Assembly (NCBI GenBank): GCA_039105265.1
Contig: JAPFFF010000014.1
Coordinates: forward strand, 2,852,001-2,916,000
Origin: Tritrichomonas musculus
Lineage: Eukaryota > Parabasalia > Tritrichomonadida > Tritrichomonadidae
Direction: 5' to 3'
Length of the DNA stretch: 64,000 nt
Positions 19,434 through 31,200 of the stretch are shown one piece after another. A model generated the notes under the pieces. That model was not told the DNA's origin. It worked only from the letters and a program-made list of their open reading frames with translations, and ran no database searches. The position numbers and the translations under genes are program-made. Position 1 is the first letter of the stretch. The number at the start of each line of letters is the position of its first letter.

Positions 19434-22400
19434 CTGAATTGATTAGCTTGATGATTTCGTTAAATTTATAAATTATCAATTATTCTGTAAAAAAAAAATT
19501 GATAGTATTTTATTTCTATTCAATGCAATTGTTATCAAATTTTTGAAAACATTTTCATTGATTTATTTTTAACTAAAATAAAAAGCTTTCAAAATAGGAA
19601 GAACATAAAAGCTTTCAAAATTTTGTGTGAAAGAATATAAAACCTCCGAAAAAGTAAAAATAAAAGTAATAATTAAATTGATATATATTCATGAATCAGT
19701 TTGAAAATGTATAAATATTATCTTATATTCTTCGTAATTTTTATATTCTTAAAAATTTATCATTCAGATATTTCATTTATGCCAAAATCATTGAGTTGCA
19801 AAATGAATAGATGAAATTGATTTAACTTTTTGAATCAAAAATAATCTTAATAAATTTAAATATTTATGATTTTTATTCATTATTAAAATGACTTCTCGAA
19901 GATCTTTAAAAAAAAAAATTAACGGATTGCTTTTACAAAAAAAGTTTTGAATGATTTTTCAATATTTTTGAATTGAATTTATCTAAAACAAATTTTAAAC
20001 TTATCACAATGTTAATCATTTAAATTTTTTTTCATATTTATTATTAAAAAATAATAATTATTTTTGAAAAAATGAATTAAGCAATCTCATATTAAGGATG
20101 ACCTAGGATATTGATTGTGAAAACACATATAAATAATTGATAGAGTATTGAATTCATTCAATTTTTACATTTATAAAAAAGTAATACCAAAGATGCGAAT
20201 CATCAATTTGTACTACAAACCGAGTTGAAAAATTGATATGCTTTGATTAAATCTTATTTTACAAGGATTAAACAATTCGAATATTATTGTTGAACATATT
20301 TTGATAATTTTCAAAAAATACTCACTTTATTAATCAAATTTCAGAATTTATAAATGGAAAACATCATCATTGCCATAATTCAAACCAAATATTTTGATTT
20401 TTCAGATGCTATATCATTTGAATTTTAATAATTATTTTTTATATTTTTTTACTTTTGTATATTTTATTGAACTATTTCATGACGTTTACAAGAAAGAAAT
20501 TTCATCATACCTCTCTTTATTGAAGATAAAAAAATTTTTTAATAATTAATTTTCTGTTGAAGCATTGAATAATTAATTTGAATATTATTTATGATTTAAA
20601 TATATATTATCCAAAATTAATCATAAAATATAATATAAACATTTTTTATTAAAAATATGAAAGATAAAATAAATATAAATTTTCATATTAATCAAAATAA
20701 ATAATAATTTTCATATTTAAAATTTGAAATAATTATAAATTTCTACTCTCATTTTTCAATAAGGAAAATTTTATTGATAACTTTTGAATACCCAAAAAAA
20801 AAAATTGAATGATCATATAAAAAAAATGGTCCAAAAATATTTTTTGGTATTTTCCTTTTTTAAAGCTTCCCTGAACATTTAAATATTGCTACAATTGTTG
20901 ATTCCTTAAACACTATTATTAATTTATCGATTGCTATAATCAAATACGAAATTTTTGAAAAATATCAATATCAATTTGCAGTTTGAATTAATATAATGAA
21001 GAGCAATATGGTTAAATGATTTATTTACCAAAATTAGACACGTATGAATATTTATATTTTTAATGAAACCTTATGTAAGAGGAGATCCGAGTTTTTGCAT
21101 GGGTTTACTTTTTTACCGCTTTTTTTATATCAAATCAAATTATTCAAATTAAATTTAATCAGCATAGTCCTACGTAAAATATTCTGAATTTTTAAATGGT
21201 ATAGTCCTCGAATCTTAAATACTTTTAGAAAAAAAGTTTTTGTTGGCTGCTGAGCCTATTAAATGCAAATTATCTCAATATAAGAATGCAGTTGTTATTA
21301 TTAATCATGTTAATTTTGGTTTACACATGGTATTCTTATTGTTTGTCATTTAATTTTTTAATAAACATTGCTTAACATTTACATCCGAATTTTAGCATAT
21401 ATCTTAAATTTTTTTTATCATAAAATTTAATGATTTCGGTATAAAATTAAAATTCCAAATATTTTACATATTTCCCCAAAATATAAAAAGTTATAAATGA
21501 TTTGAAAGTCATAAAACAAATCGTTTTTTTGGAAGACTCTTTCAAAAATTTAAGAAAAAAATTGAAATAGTATTCAAAAAGTTTTAGATCGGAGTTCGTC
21601 CTTAATGACCAATTTTAAATATGATATGAATTGACCAAAATCAATCAGAAGTGAGGGGACTAAATAACGTATTTTGTTTATTTAATATTTTGCTCTTATT
21701 TCCTTTAATATTTTATATCTCAATAATTTTATTATATGTTTATTATATATATTTATTGTATTATATATAATACTTATTTCTTTGATTATTTATTCATAGG
21801 GAAAGAAGTTACACATTTGCCAATAATCATACAATATATATAAATATCTTAATGAAAAAATATTTTTATTTCATAATTATCATATATTTAACAAATAAAT
21901 ATAATATTATTATTTAATATTTATTTATATAAAATAAAACAATTTTTTTCATGAAAAAAAATAAAATTTATAAAAAATCGTATTTTACAACTCATTTTTT
22001 GGAATGGTTGTTTAATTCTCAAGGGATAACTATATATCATTTTATAGGATAATAAATATATATCACAATAGATATATGAAAATAAAAAACGGCTCGTCAG
22101 GCGTAGCTGAGTTTTAACCTTTAATTTTTTAAAAAATTTGAAAAATTTGAATGAAAAAAATAATTATCATGCATCTTTTTCAAGGATTTTTTTTTAATAT
22201 GTCAAAAACTTTTTGACTATTTCAGATTCAATTTGAATATTTTTTAAATTGCTCTTTTTTTTTTTTTTTTTTTTTTCAAGAAAGAAATTTAAGCAAGAAA
22301 AATATTTTTTGATAAATTATATATTAAAATATGCATTATTCAAATAGTTATCTTTTAAATTACTCAATTAAAAGCAAAATAAATTCTTTTTTTACTGAGA

Positions 22401-22595
22401 TAAATTAGTTGTAATTTAAAATATAAATACAAAAATTACGGCTTATTCATTATTTTTTCCCAACAATCTTTTATTTAAATAAATTATGGTAAATTAATAA
22501 ATCATTAGCGCATGTCTTAAAGCATTTTTAAAAGATTTCATTGAGAATATTTAAAGTAGCTACTTTAATATGAATCACTAACTCTGGGAGATTTT
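19434..22595. other. 3.1-kb AT-rich gap, no gene supported
   Basis: No open frame above 60 codons and no convincing long inverted repeat were seen. Two short patches stand out as less AT-rich: about 21080-21110 (TAAGAGGAGATCCGAG) and about 22087-22112 (CGGCTCGTCAGGCGTAGC). A T run lies at about 22255-22276. They may be remnants of decayed elements, since MULE relics follow directly. Confidence 0.5.
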
Positions 22596-23805
22596 TTGAT
22601 CTCTTTTGAAGGATACTTGTTTCTAAATTTAGTTCAATATAACAATTTTAATCGAAGACTTGATTCTCGTATAATAAATGGCACTAAGTATTATATATTA
22701 AACGGAACAAACATTGCTCCATTTGCAAGCCAATTGGTTCTAAACACAGAAACAACAGGCTTACTCTTGGACACAACATGGAAAATACTGAACAATTATG
22801 TATCTTCCATTCCTACCGTGATTATCCAAAACGTGGGGCTGCCATTAGGCATGTCATTTGGTCTAACAGAGGACGCAAACATATATAATGAATTCTTCGG
22901 ATTCATTAGCAATTGGGGAGAGCGCTCAAGGTAAAGCGCTCAAAAAAGCAGCAAATGACCAGGATATGTTCCATATATGCTGTCTAAGGCATCTTCTAGT
23001 GTCACTCGGTAGAAATATATATTCATACCAGGTTGGGAATCTCGTTAAAGCAACCTCAAATAATGAGTACCAAGAATTGAAGAGATTATCTGAAGAGAGA
23101 TGGAGTTCTATTACTGAACCAACAGAAAAAAACCAAATTAACAAAGATGCTAAAAAAATTGGCCTTGTTTTTACAGATGGAAAGATTCAGATTTTTGATA
23201 ATGCAAGATGGATAGAAGTCTCGATGCAGTATCGTCCAGTTTTCAGGATGCCTAGCTGCACCAACCAATTGGAAAGCTGCCACTGGCATCTAAATGCAAA
23301 AACGCCCCGTAAAAATCTATTTTGGTCTTCAATGTCAAGAATCGTTGATCAAATTTTAAAGAAAGTTCATAGTTTTAATGAGCATTATTATCACAATTTC
23401 AGAAGATACAAAAATAAGGTCAAATCTATTGTTAAGAACACTCCACAAGAAATAATGATCACAAGGATTCAAAAATACAACACAGATCCTGTCACTGAAA
23501 ATTGCGAATGTGGTGAATCAGCACTTTTTTACGCGATGTTAAATATATTGCCATGTTCTCATTTATATTATAGAGGTGTTGCTTTTCCCAAAGTTAATCC
23601 AGCTTCATTGAAAATTGAGAATGTTGTAAAAGGAGAAGTATTTTTTGAATATAATATTCAAGATTCTATTAGAACTAATGCAATTCCTAACTATTATTCT
23701 AGAGCTCAAGAATATGGTCATAGTAAGAACTTAGATGAAATAACTTTATTTGTCAAAGAAAAACTGCCATTTACAGAAACGCCGATTCATTTTATTTTTG
23801 GTTAA
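22596..23805 (+). pseudogene. MULE (Mutator-like) transposase relic 1, frameshifted
   Basis: Two overlapping frames (22596-22934 and 22888-23805, offset by one base) together resemble a MULE transposase. The first has the first-Asp region, LLLDTTWKILNNYVSSIP, with the downstream NVGLPLGMSFGL block. The second continues with AQGKALKK, ICCLRHLLVSLG, and TNQLESCHWHLNAKTPRKN followed by LFWSSMSRIVD. It ends in a SWIM-type zinc finger with CxC at about 23503-23511 and CxH at about 23553-23561. At the second catalytic position the usual SDQG reads SAQG, so the Asp is lost. The N-terminal part is missing. This is a dead copy of a plain DNA transposon, fairly young to judge from its long frames. No terminal repeats were recognised around it. 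Confidence 0.75.
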
Positions 23806-24098
23806 CCTTTCGAAGTTTTAAAAGTAGTAGATGAAGGAATTGAAAAGTTTTATAATTCCCGAGAATAATTATTATACAAATTCAATGGTTTATTTTGAAA
23901 AATGAAAATAAAAGAATGCTTTTTTTAATTTACTATTAATAATTAATAAAACTAATTATTCTAAACAAATTATATTTTATTTTCCCTATTTTTTGCAAAA
24001 AATTGAATAAATAAAATATTATTACCAATTTGACGAATTAAAGTTAACGTACGATTCAAATTTTATGGATAAAAATATCTATCAAAATTCGTATCTTT

Positions 24099-24134
<36 letters not shown>

Positions 24135-24483
24135 CTGAATTCATCATTCAATTGTCACTAAATTCATGAGCTACATTAATTTGAAATTTTGTTTCAGAGA
24201 ATTGGTTAATTTGGATAAACTCTTCTTTAATTATCTGTAATTTTAAGTTGAGAATGACTCACTTTATAGCACATCTGGTATGAAAATGATTGCAATAATC
24301 AAAAAGGTAGCATTTTTTCTTTCAAAAAGATCAAACAATAAAAAGTGATCATTGATGTTGATAATGTTTTTATCATTTTTGAAAGAATAATAAATAAAAG
24401 TGTAAAGATTTTGTATTACTTTTCTGAAACTGGTCGGCTCAATTGATTTCTCATATTAGATATTGTATATCAAAGTCGATATT
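23806..24483. other. intergenic AT-rich spacer with poly(T)/poly(A) block
   Basis: Holds a T run joined to an A run (about 24098-24133), a natural palindrome of homopolymers. Nothing coding was seen. Confidence 0.55.
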
Positions 24484-24900
24484 CAAACCCTCACATCAAC
24501 CTTACAGAAAACCAATGTAGATTAAACCCTCAGGTCAACCTTATGGATCAAAACCTCAGATCAACTTTATGAATCAACCTTAGAGATCAACTTTACAGAT
24601 TAACAATGTATATCGAAACCTCAGATCAGCCTTTCAGAACAACAATGTAGATTTTAAAAATCTGATTAAATTTATGGATCAGATCAATTTTATTGAAATG
24701 TATGTGTTTTGGAACACTCAAATCAATTTTATAGATTAACCTTTCAAACCATGCTTAAAAATCAATTTGATAAATATACTTTTACATATCAACTTTACTG
24801 CATAACCTTGAGGATCCACATAACAGATTTAAACGTAAAATTAAAACTCAGATCAAAACCCTCAAAAGAAACTCTCAGCTCAAATCTTACCCGTAAAATT
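24484..24900. repeat. Degenerate minisatellite, unit about 25-26 bases
   Basis: The unit is close to AAACCTCAGATCAACTTTA followed by TGGATC or CAGATT. It recurs with drift at about 24485, 24524, 24550, 24576 and 24615, broken in places by an AACAATGTAGATT-like insert, and fades out towards 24900 (CTCAGATCAAAACCCTC). It has a clearly different base pattern from the flanks, with more C on this strand. A 65-codon frame across its 3' part has repeat-like composition and is not called a gene. Confidence 0.6.
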
Positions 24901-25419
24901 CTATAGTATCGTTAAAAAGTAGGCGACGAGTGTTCAATTCTAAATTTTTACAGTTTTTTTTATACAATTATTGAGAAAAAAACATATCTAGTAGACGGAT
25001 AGACATATAAACCATTGAAAAATTGATTGCTTATTTCTCAAGAAATTCGATACCTCCTTGTTTCATTAGTAAATCACTTAAATATTGACTCAAAGAAGCC
25101 AATGATTCAAGCCCTTTCAATTATTATCGAAGATTTTCAAGTTTCCCCAAAAGAACACTCCCTTTATCGATTAGCTATAGAACATAAAAATTACAGATTA
25201 ACCAAAACTTTCTGTGAGCAAATATGTACTTTGAGCCAATTATGAGGAATTAAAAAGTTAATGTTTCTTTTGAGAGGATAGAAAACATTTTCAGTAAATC
25301 TAAACAGTCGGTCAATGACCAGTTGGAAAATTTCATAAAAAGAACCAGCTCCTGATGGCTGTCCATCTTGCTTAACCTCAGAATATTTTTCAATTATTGA
25401 AAATAACAGAAATGATTAC

Positions 25420-25860
25420 AAATAACGAATTAGAAGAGACACATTGAAGTACATTATTCATCATACTTTTGGAAATAAATTCAAAACATGTGTTGGAAAG
25501 CCTATGGAGGTAACAAGAATGGAATTTTGTATTGAAGATATCAAAGAAAAATTGAATTAGCTCAAACAATTAATTGATAATATACCGGCTAAATATAAAT
25601 TCAATTTGAATGAGGCTGGTCATAATGATTTCGCAGATGCAGAAGAGAAAAGAGTTATAGTACCTATTGAATATGAAGCAGGTGTAGCTCCATATGCAGT
25701 TCCCAGAAAAAGGAAAAGATCTTCTTGCTTATTATCAATTTCTCCTTATTACATTTTGGGTAAACATCCATATGTGGTTTCAAGAGTTACAGTAGACTCA
25801 AATATATTTCAATATGTATCCTTTGATGTTTTCCAATTTTTAAAAGTATTTATACGTTAG
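25420..25860 (+). pseudogene. pogo-like (DDE_1) transposase relic
   Basis: Reads like the central part of the DDE_1 transposases abundant in trichomonads: DTLKYIIHHTFGNKF and KPMEVTRMEFCIEDIKEKLN, then IPAKYKFNLNEAGHNDFADA, then EEKRVIVPIEY and KRSSCLLSIS. The first catalytic Asp (usually NLDE.G) reads NLNEAG, so the residue is changed, and at least one in-frame stop lies before it. The C-terminal part with the other catalytic residues is not found. A 72-codon frame upstream (25027-25245) may belong to its N-terminal part but I cannot show this. It is a decayed DNA transposon. Confidence 0.65.
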
Positions 25861-26259
25861 TCTTCTATCAAAGAAAATTAAAACGAACGATTACACTTAT
25901 TTCATATCAGAAAAAAACATGCATCAATATCACAATATGAACTTGGATCTAATTGAAGCACAAGACTCAAAGACGTTAATAACAAGCCAAATGGTACCTT
26001 GCAGATATAATTCGAGTAAACAAATATGCATATTTCCAAAAAACATCCAATGGTATTGAAAGCTTCTTTCTGTCATTATAAACGAGCTCCAAAACTGGAC
26101 TCTCAAAGTAAATAATGAATATAAAAATCTAGCTATATATGGGACAAATCAAGTGTATGCTCATCTTCATTATATGTCCATAAGAGAAATGAAATCGCTA
26201 TACATACAAGTTTTTCCCTTAATATGGTGGTTATTTTCTTCTTAGGCCATTTTAAATAA
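25861..26259. other. intergenic, decayed sequence, nothing recognised
   Basis: About 400 bases with no frame or motif I recognise. It is slightly less AT-rich than true spacers here, so it may be decayed transposon sequence. Confidence 0.4.
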
Positions 26260-26545
26260 TCACTTTTTTCACATCATCTCTGAATTTTGGTATACATATC
26301 ATCAAGATGACTTTGGGGATTTCGGAACTGACTTTTTCTACGATGCCAACTATTTTTTGATAAAGATAATAGAAATGGTTGATCGATAAAGATACCACAT
26401 TTTTCCAGATTCAGCCGTTATTTGATCCAAAATTCCGTGTTCTGTTATTGGTTTCATCGATTAACCTTTCCATCGTTGACCAGAAATTATTTTTACGGGG
26501 AGTGAGAGAGTTCATATGTCCATGTGCACTCTCTCGCTGATTCGT
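26260..26545 (-). pseudogene. MULE transposase relic 2, minus strand fragment
   Basis: Reading leftward from 26545 gives TNQRESAHGHMNSLTPRKNN, then FWSTMERLIDETNNRTRNF, which aligns with the TNQLESCHWHLNAKTPRKN and LFWSSMSRIVD segment of relic 1. Stops follow downstream. Only the late part of the transposase domain survives. It lies in the opposite orientation to relics 1 and 3, so it is a separate insertion rather than part of one broken copy. Confidence 0.65.
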
Positions 26546-26830
26546 TAAAGATTTTTATCTTCACATTTCAGTATATTGCAAAATGGTTAAAGAAAATTTG
26601 TATGAGTTAATAAAAATGGGTTATAGTTTTTTATGGATTGGTGGTTTTACTTGATTAGCAATGACCATTATAAAATATTTGGCTTTAAAATATCAAAAAC
26701 TGTATCGAATTCAAATTTTAAAAAATGATAAATGATCATGCATTTTAAAAATTCTAAGGTCTTTTGAGAAAAAGCAAAGGTTCTGATGAATGAGTTGATG
26801 ATTATAGATGTATTACCTATTATGTGTTTT

Positions 26831-27183
26831 TAAGGTTCTCCTTTCAAATTCATAAGATTAAATTCAATGAGATTTCACAAATAAAATATACATAAATATC
26901 GTTTTTAAAAATGAATTAAAATTTAAAATTTATATAGATATATATTTCAAATGATTGAATAAAAATATATTTATGAAATCTTACCGACTTTGTTTTTTTA
27001 CAGATAGAAATCATAGAATTAAAGATTCAATAAAATTTTGAATAAAATAAGATTTAATCGTTGAGGCCAAATATTTTGATTTTTCACCAAAACTTTTTCC
27101 GAAAAATGCTCTATTGAATTATATATTCTATGAGTTAATTCAATATTGAATAATATACATTTTTTTAGGGAAGGAGAACCTTA
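26831..27183. mobile_element. MITE-like element, TA-flanked, 353 bp
   Basis: The left end TAAGGTTCTCCTT is matched exactly, inverted, by AAGGAGAACCTTA at the right end. Counting adjacent T/A bases the arms are about 17 bases. TA lies at both borders. The interior is AT-rich without coding capacity. Directly after it starts the (AAT)n array. Inference: a short non-autonomous DNA transposon. Confidence 0.55.
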
Positions 27184-27203
27184 AAAAAAATCTTTTTGAA
27201 ATT

Positions 27204-27205
27204 AA

Positions 27206-27267
<62 letters not shown>
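27204..27267 (+). repeat. (AAT)n microsatellite
   Basis: About 21 uninterrupted AAT units in non-coding DNA next to a short TA-flanked element. It should vary in length between strains. Confidence 0.95.
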
Positions 27268-27270
<3 letters not shown>

Positions 27271-27459
27271 TCACAATCAGCAGCTAATGAAACATTTGGA
27301 TAACTTTGGTAAAATAACCCATATTTTTTAGAATCAATTTATTTCCTTTTCCTCAATTAGAAGGATGAATATATATTTTGAATTGATTAAGCCAATTTTA
27401 TTAAAGTATTCGCATTGTAGTACCACCAGAGTTGTTAAAAACTGTTCTTCATGTTCTTT

Positions 27460-27960
27460 GCTGATAATTAGTCTTCATATCTATATTTGCTGGATACAAT
27501 GATAAAAGAATTTGATATTGATTACCAAAATAAAACAATTTTAAGTGACCAAGGGAAATCACTCATCAGTCTTTGCAAAGACAAGAATATATTGAATCTC
27601 ATATGTCTCAGACACTTTTTAGTTAATTTCACAAAATAACAATATGCATATGAAATAAGTGTTGAAAAATTATCCAAATTTAGTGAAGTCTCAATGCATT
27701 CGCGTGTTTATTATCAGATGCCTTCAACTTCGGATTCAGTTATTCAATTATAGAATGAAAAAGATGAATTAATTCTTCTCGAAGAACCACAAAATGAAAA
27801 TTGTGATAAAATATAGATTGAATCAACTTTTCTTATAAATAGGGCTCTGATTGAGGTTTGTCAAGTACTGAGATTGAAAGAATCAAAACAAAACATGTTG
27901 AATGATTCAAGTAATGGATCTATTTTCTGGAAAAAGATGGCTACAATAAAAGGATGGCTA
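27460..27960 (+). pseudogene. MULE transposase relic 3
   Basis: Translation shows LYLLDTMIKEFDIDYQNKT, then ILSDQGKSLISLCKDKNILN, LICLRHFLVNFTK, and later MHSRVYYQMPSTSDS, the same order of blocks as in MULE relic 1. Here the second catalytic Asp (SDQG) is kept, but several stops interrupt the frame, so it is older or from another lineage than relic 1. The 5' and 3' limits are approximate. Confidence 0.65.
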
Positions 27961-28252
27961 TTGTTCAAATGTAACATCAATTCTAGCAATCATTCCAGCA
28001 GCTGCTAACATCAATTCGACCGCGTTCGAAATTTCCAATCAGTGATTTTAATAAAAATAACAAATAAATTTTTTTCTTATCTGTTTGAATTCATTTTATT
28101 GCCATATTAAAATTATACAAATTGATACTCATTCCAAATGGAGAATTAGAGGCCAATTATTTAAGAATTCAAATATTTAGAGAGGCCATTTTTATGAAAT
28201 AAATTTCGTGAAAATTTAACCATAACGATTACAATATAAACATAGTAATATT
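27961..28252. other. spacer upstream of the SF3B3-like gene
   Basis: AT-rich, just under 300 bases, holding the tail of decayed transposon sequence and the presumed promoter of the next gene. No clear Inr was seen. Confidence 0.4.
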
Positions 28253-31200
28253 ATGCATAATATTCAAAAGTATTATCCAAACACTGATATTTCGCAGCAT
28301 AGTTATATCATTCATAAAACATTACGAAAGCCATGCAATATTTTAGGCGTTATCTCGGGAAAATGGTATCCAAATATCGATAGTTCGCAATATCTTTTTA
28401 ATAATCATACTTATTTTGATTTATATCGCTTTGTTCCAACTTCAACTGGTTCAAAATTTGTAAAGTTTTATCAACAATTCTTTATGTCGAAAGTATATAG
28501 TGTATGCACAGGACCCACAATTAAAGAAGTTTCCTCATTTTTTGCTTTGAGAGATTCTGATATAATTCAATTTGTTTATTCCAGTACAGAAGAAATATTT
28601 GTACGCCAATTGAAACTCAATCTTCAAGAAACACACTCTTTTTCTAATTATATGTATTATTCAAATCCAATATTATTTGTTTCTGCTGCGTGTGGAAGTA
28701 TAGCTGTTTTTGATTTTACCCCAAATAAGCCCATTTTTATTGATCAGAAAACTCCAGTTTTAAATAACTTTTTACTTTCTGAAAACGGATTTATTGGACG
28801 AATTGAGGGTGGTCCATCAATTTCTATTTACGATAAAGAACCTTTTAAATTGAGATCCAAAAGAAATTTTTCCGGCATGTTTATATCCAACGCTTTTGAA
28901 ATTGAAAACAGACTATTAGCAGTATGTACAACAGCATCCATCAAAATTGTTAATATGGATGATCCAAATTCCGAAGTTAAAGATATTTTATTGCCATTAA
29001 TAGGCACTCAAACCGATACTGCTGAAAAAACAGATTTTATTACAGATGTTGCACATTTAGATGCAAGTTCGAATCTTCTTTTATCTGCTTTAGGAAAAGT
29101 TTTTCTTATGCAAGGAACGAACATTTCTTTAATCTATAAAGACTCTAAAATTTCCCAAATATTTCCATTAACAGACGAATTAGTATTATTTACAATGAAA
29201 GGCTACGATCATATTATTCGAAATGTTAAAAAGAAGACAAATTATTCAAAGATCCGCTCGTGTGTAGGCCAAAATGGTTTTTATTTAGGCTCACAAATTT
29301 TTTATTTAGCGCCACATACGTTTTCTTTTTCAAGTGATTTATTATTAATTGGAAAGCAAGGAGTTAATGTCAGAACTTTATCATTTCGTGATTGTTCTGA
29401 ACCGATATATGGCCTACACTCATTCAATACTATCAATAAAAATTACATTGTAGTGAGTTTCCAAAATTCTTCGCAATTACTCGAAATAACTGACACAGAA
29501 ATAAAACCTCCAGAAAAATCTCTCATTAAAGAAAACGCACAAACACTTGGTGTTTGCCCATTATTATCATCTGGAGGAATGAGCATATTATTTCAAGTTA
29601 CCACAGAAGGATTATATTTATATAAACCACAAAACGGAACTTACGAAACTATATTAAGTAGACCAGTCTCAAAATATGCCTCAAATTCAAAACAGATCAT
29701 ATTATTTATACCATTAAACAATAGTATTTATATGCTTCAATTAACTTCAAGTTCTGAAAAAAATTCATCTGAACAAGGATTATATAATCTTAGTTACCCT
29801 ATTACAGCCATGGATCTATCAAAGCCAGATCCGACTACAGGTCTTTCAGAATATATTGCATACGGTGTATATGGTACAGATCTCCCAAATCCAGCAATTG
29901 AAATTCACACTGTTTCACTGGATCAAGCTGTAAGATCGCAAGTTATATCAGAAAAAATGCCTTCAAAAGTTGAATCAATTAAATTTGTAAATTGCACAGT
30001 AGGCGGAAATGAATTAACAAGAATTGTTGCCGGCCTTGATGATGGAACAATAGTTGTGGGTAATGTTGATTTTGTTCAGCGTGTCATAGATAAAGTTTCT
30101 ACGATACAATTTGGATCTGGTCCTTGCCACTTAACTCCTATTTTCCCCAAATCAGAAAGTCCTGCTTTTATGGCACTGAATTCAAGGCCAGTTATTGTTC
30201 ATATTGTAAATGGAGTCCCACGTTTCATTCCTGTTGCAATTACATCAGCTGGTTATGCTACAGCTGTTGGGGATAAAAACTTGTTTATTTTAGCATCAGG
30301 AACAGTCATTTCAGCATCAGTTTTATCGGATATAGATAGTTTAAATCAAGAAGATGAAACATCAATGACTGTTTCGCGTTGTAAATTTAATTCGAAGATT
30401 GTTTCGATTGCACCAATTCCATGCGAAAAGTTTGTGTTTATTGCGACTCCAAATTCTTTATTCCTATTTGATTCATACAAAACAGATATCACACAAAGCA
30501 ACCCCTTGGCCGTTTATAATAATGAATTAGTACGTACAACTTGCTCGACATATCAACCTGAGCGAAACACTTTTTTATTTGCTGTTGGAACTATCAAAAG
30601 GAGTGAAGTTAAAAAGGAAGTAGGAGATAAAATCATCGTCGATCAAAACCAACCAAAAATGACCTCTATAATTCGCCTTTATACTGTTTTAATAGCAAAT
30701 CAATCTGTTCAACTTAAAGATCCAATTATTGGTGAATGTAAAATGACCCTCAATTCCCTTTGTATTGCTTCTCAATCAACCGTTTTTGCAGGCTGCGGCG
30801 ATATGATTCTTTGCTTCAGGCAAAAAGAAGACACGCTTCAAGTTGTTGCGCGAATGAGTGGTATTGGGACATGTATTAAGCATCTTGTTTACATTCCACC
30901 TTTGAAAAATGGCATGAAAGGCGAAATTTATGCTGGTGACGTCTCGAAATCAGTCAAGCTTCTTCGATTTAGCGAAAAGTCGAAACAATTTAAATTAAAA
31001 GCTGAAGAAGGCGCTCCAAGACACATTACAGCCCTTGCTAGATATGAGGATAGGTTCATTTGCGGAGGAGATATACTTGGAAATATTTTCATACTTGAAT
31101 ATCCTCAAATTCCTTTGAATTCTGATTCAGTTCTTGACAAAGAAATTTTCAATGCTAACCGTCGACTTTCGTTAAAGTTCAATTTCTTCGTTGGAGACAG

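Noticed and set aside
20085-21620. Possible long inverted repeat between ATTAAGGATGACC (20092) and TCGTCCTTAATGACC (21598)
   Set aside because: Only about ten bases pair and the match does not extend on either side.
24475-24900. CRISPR-like reading of the 25-26-base repeats
   Set aside because: Units are tandem and degenerate without unique spacers of constant length, and the genome is eukaryotic.
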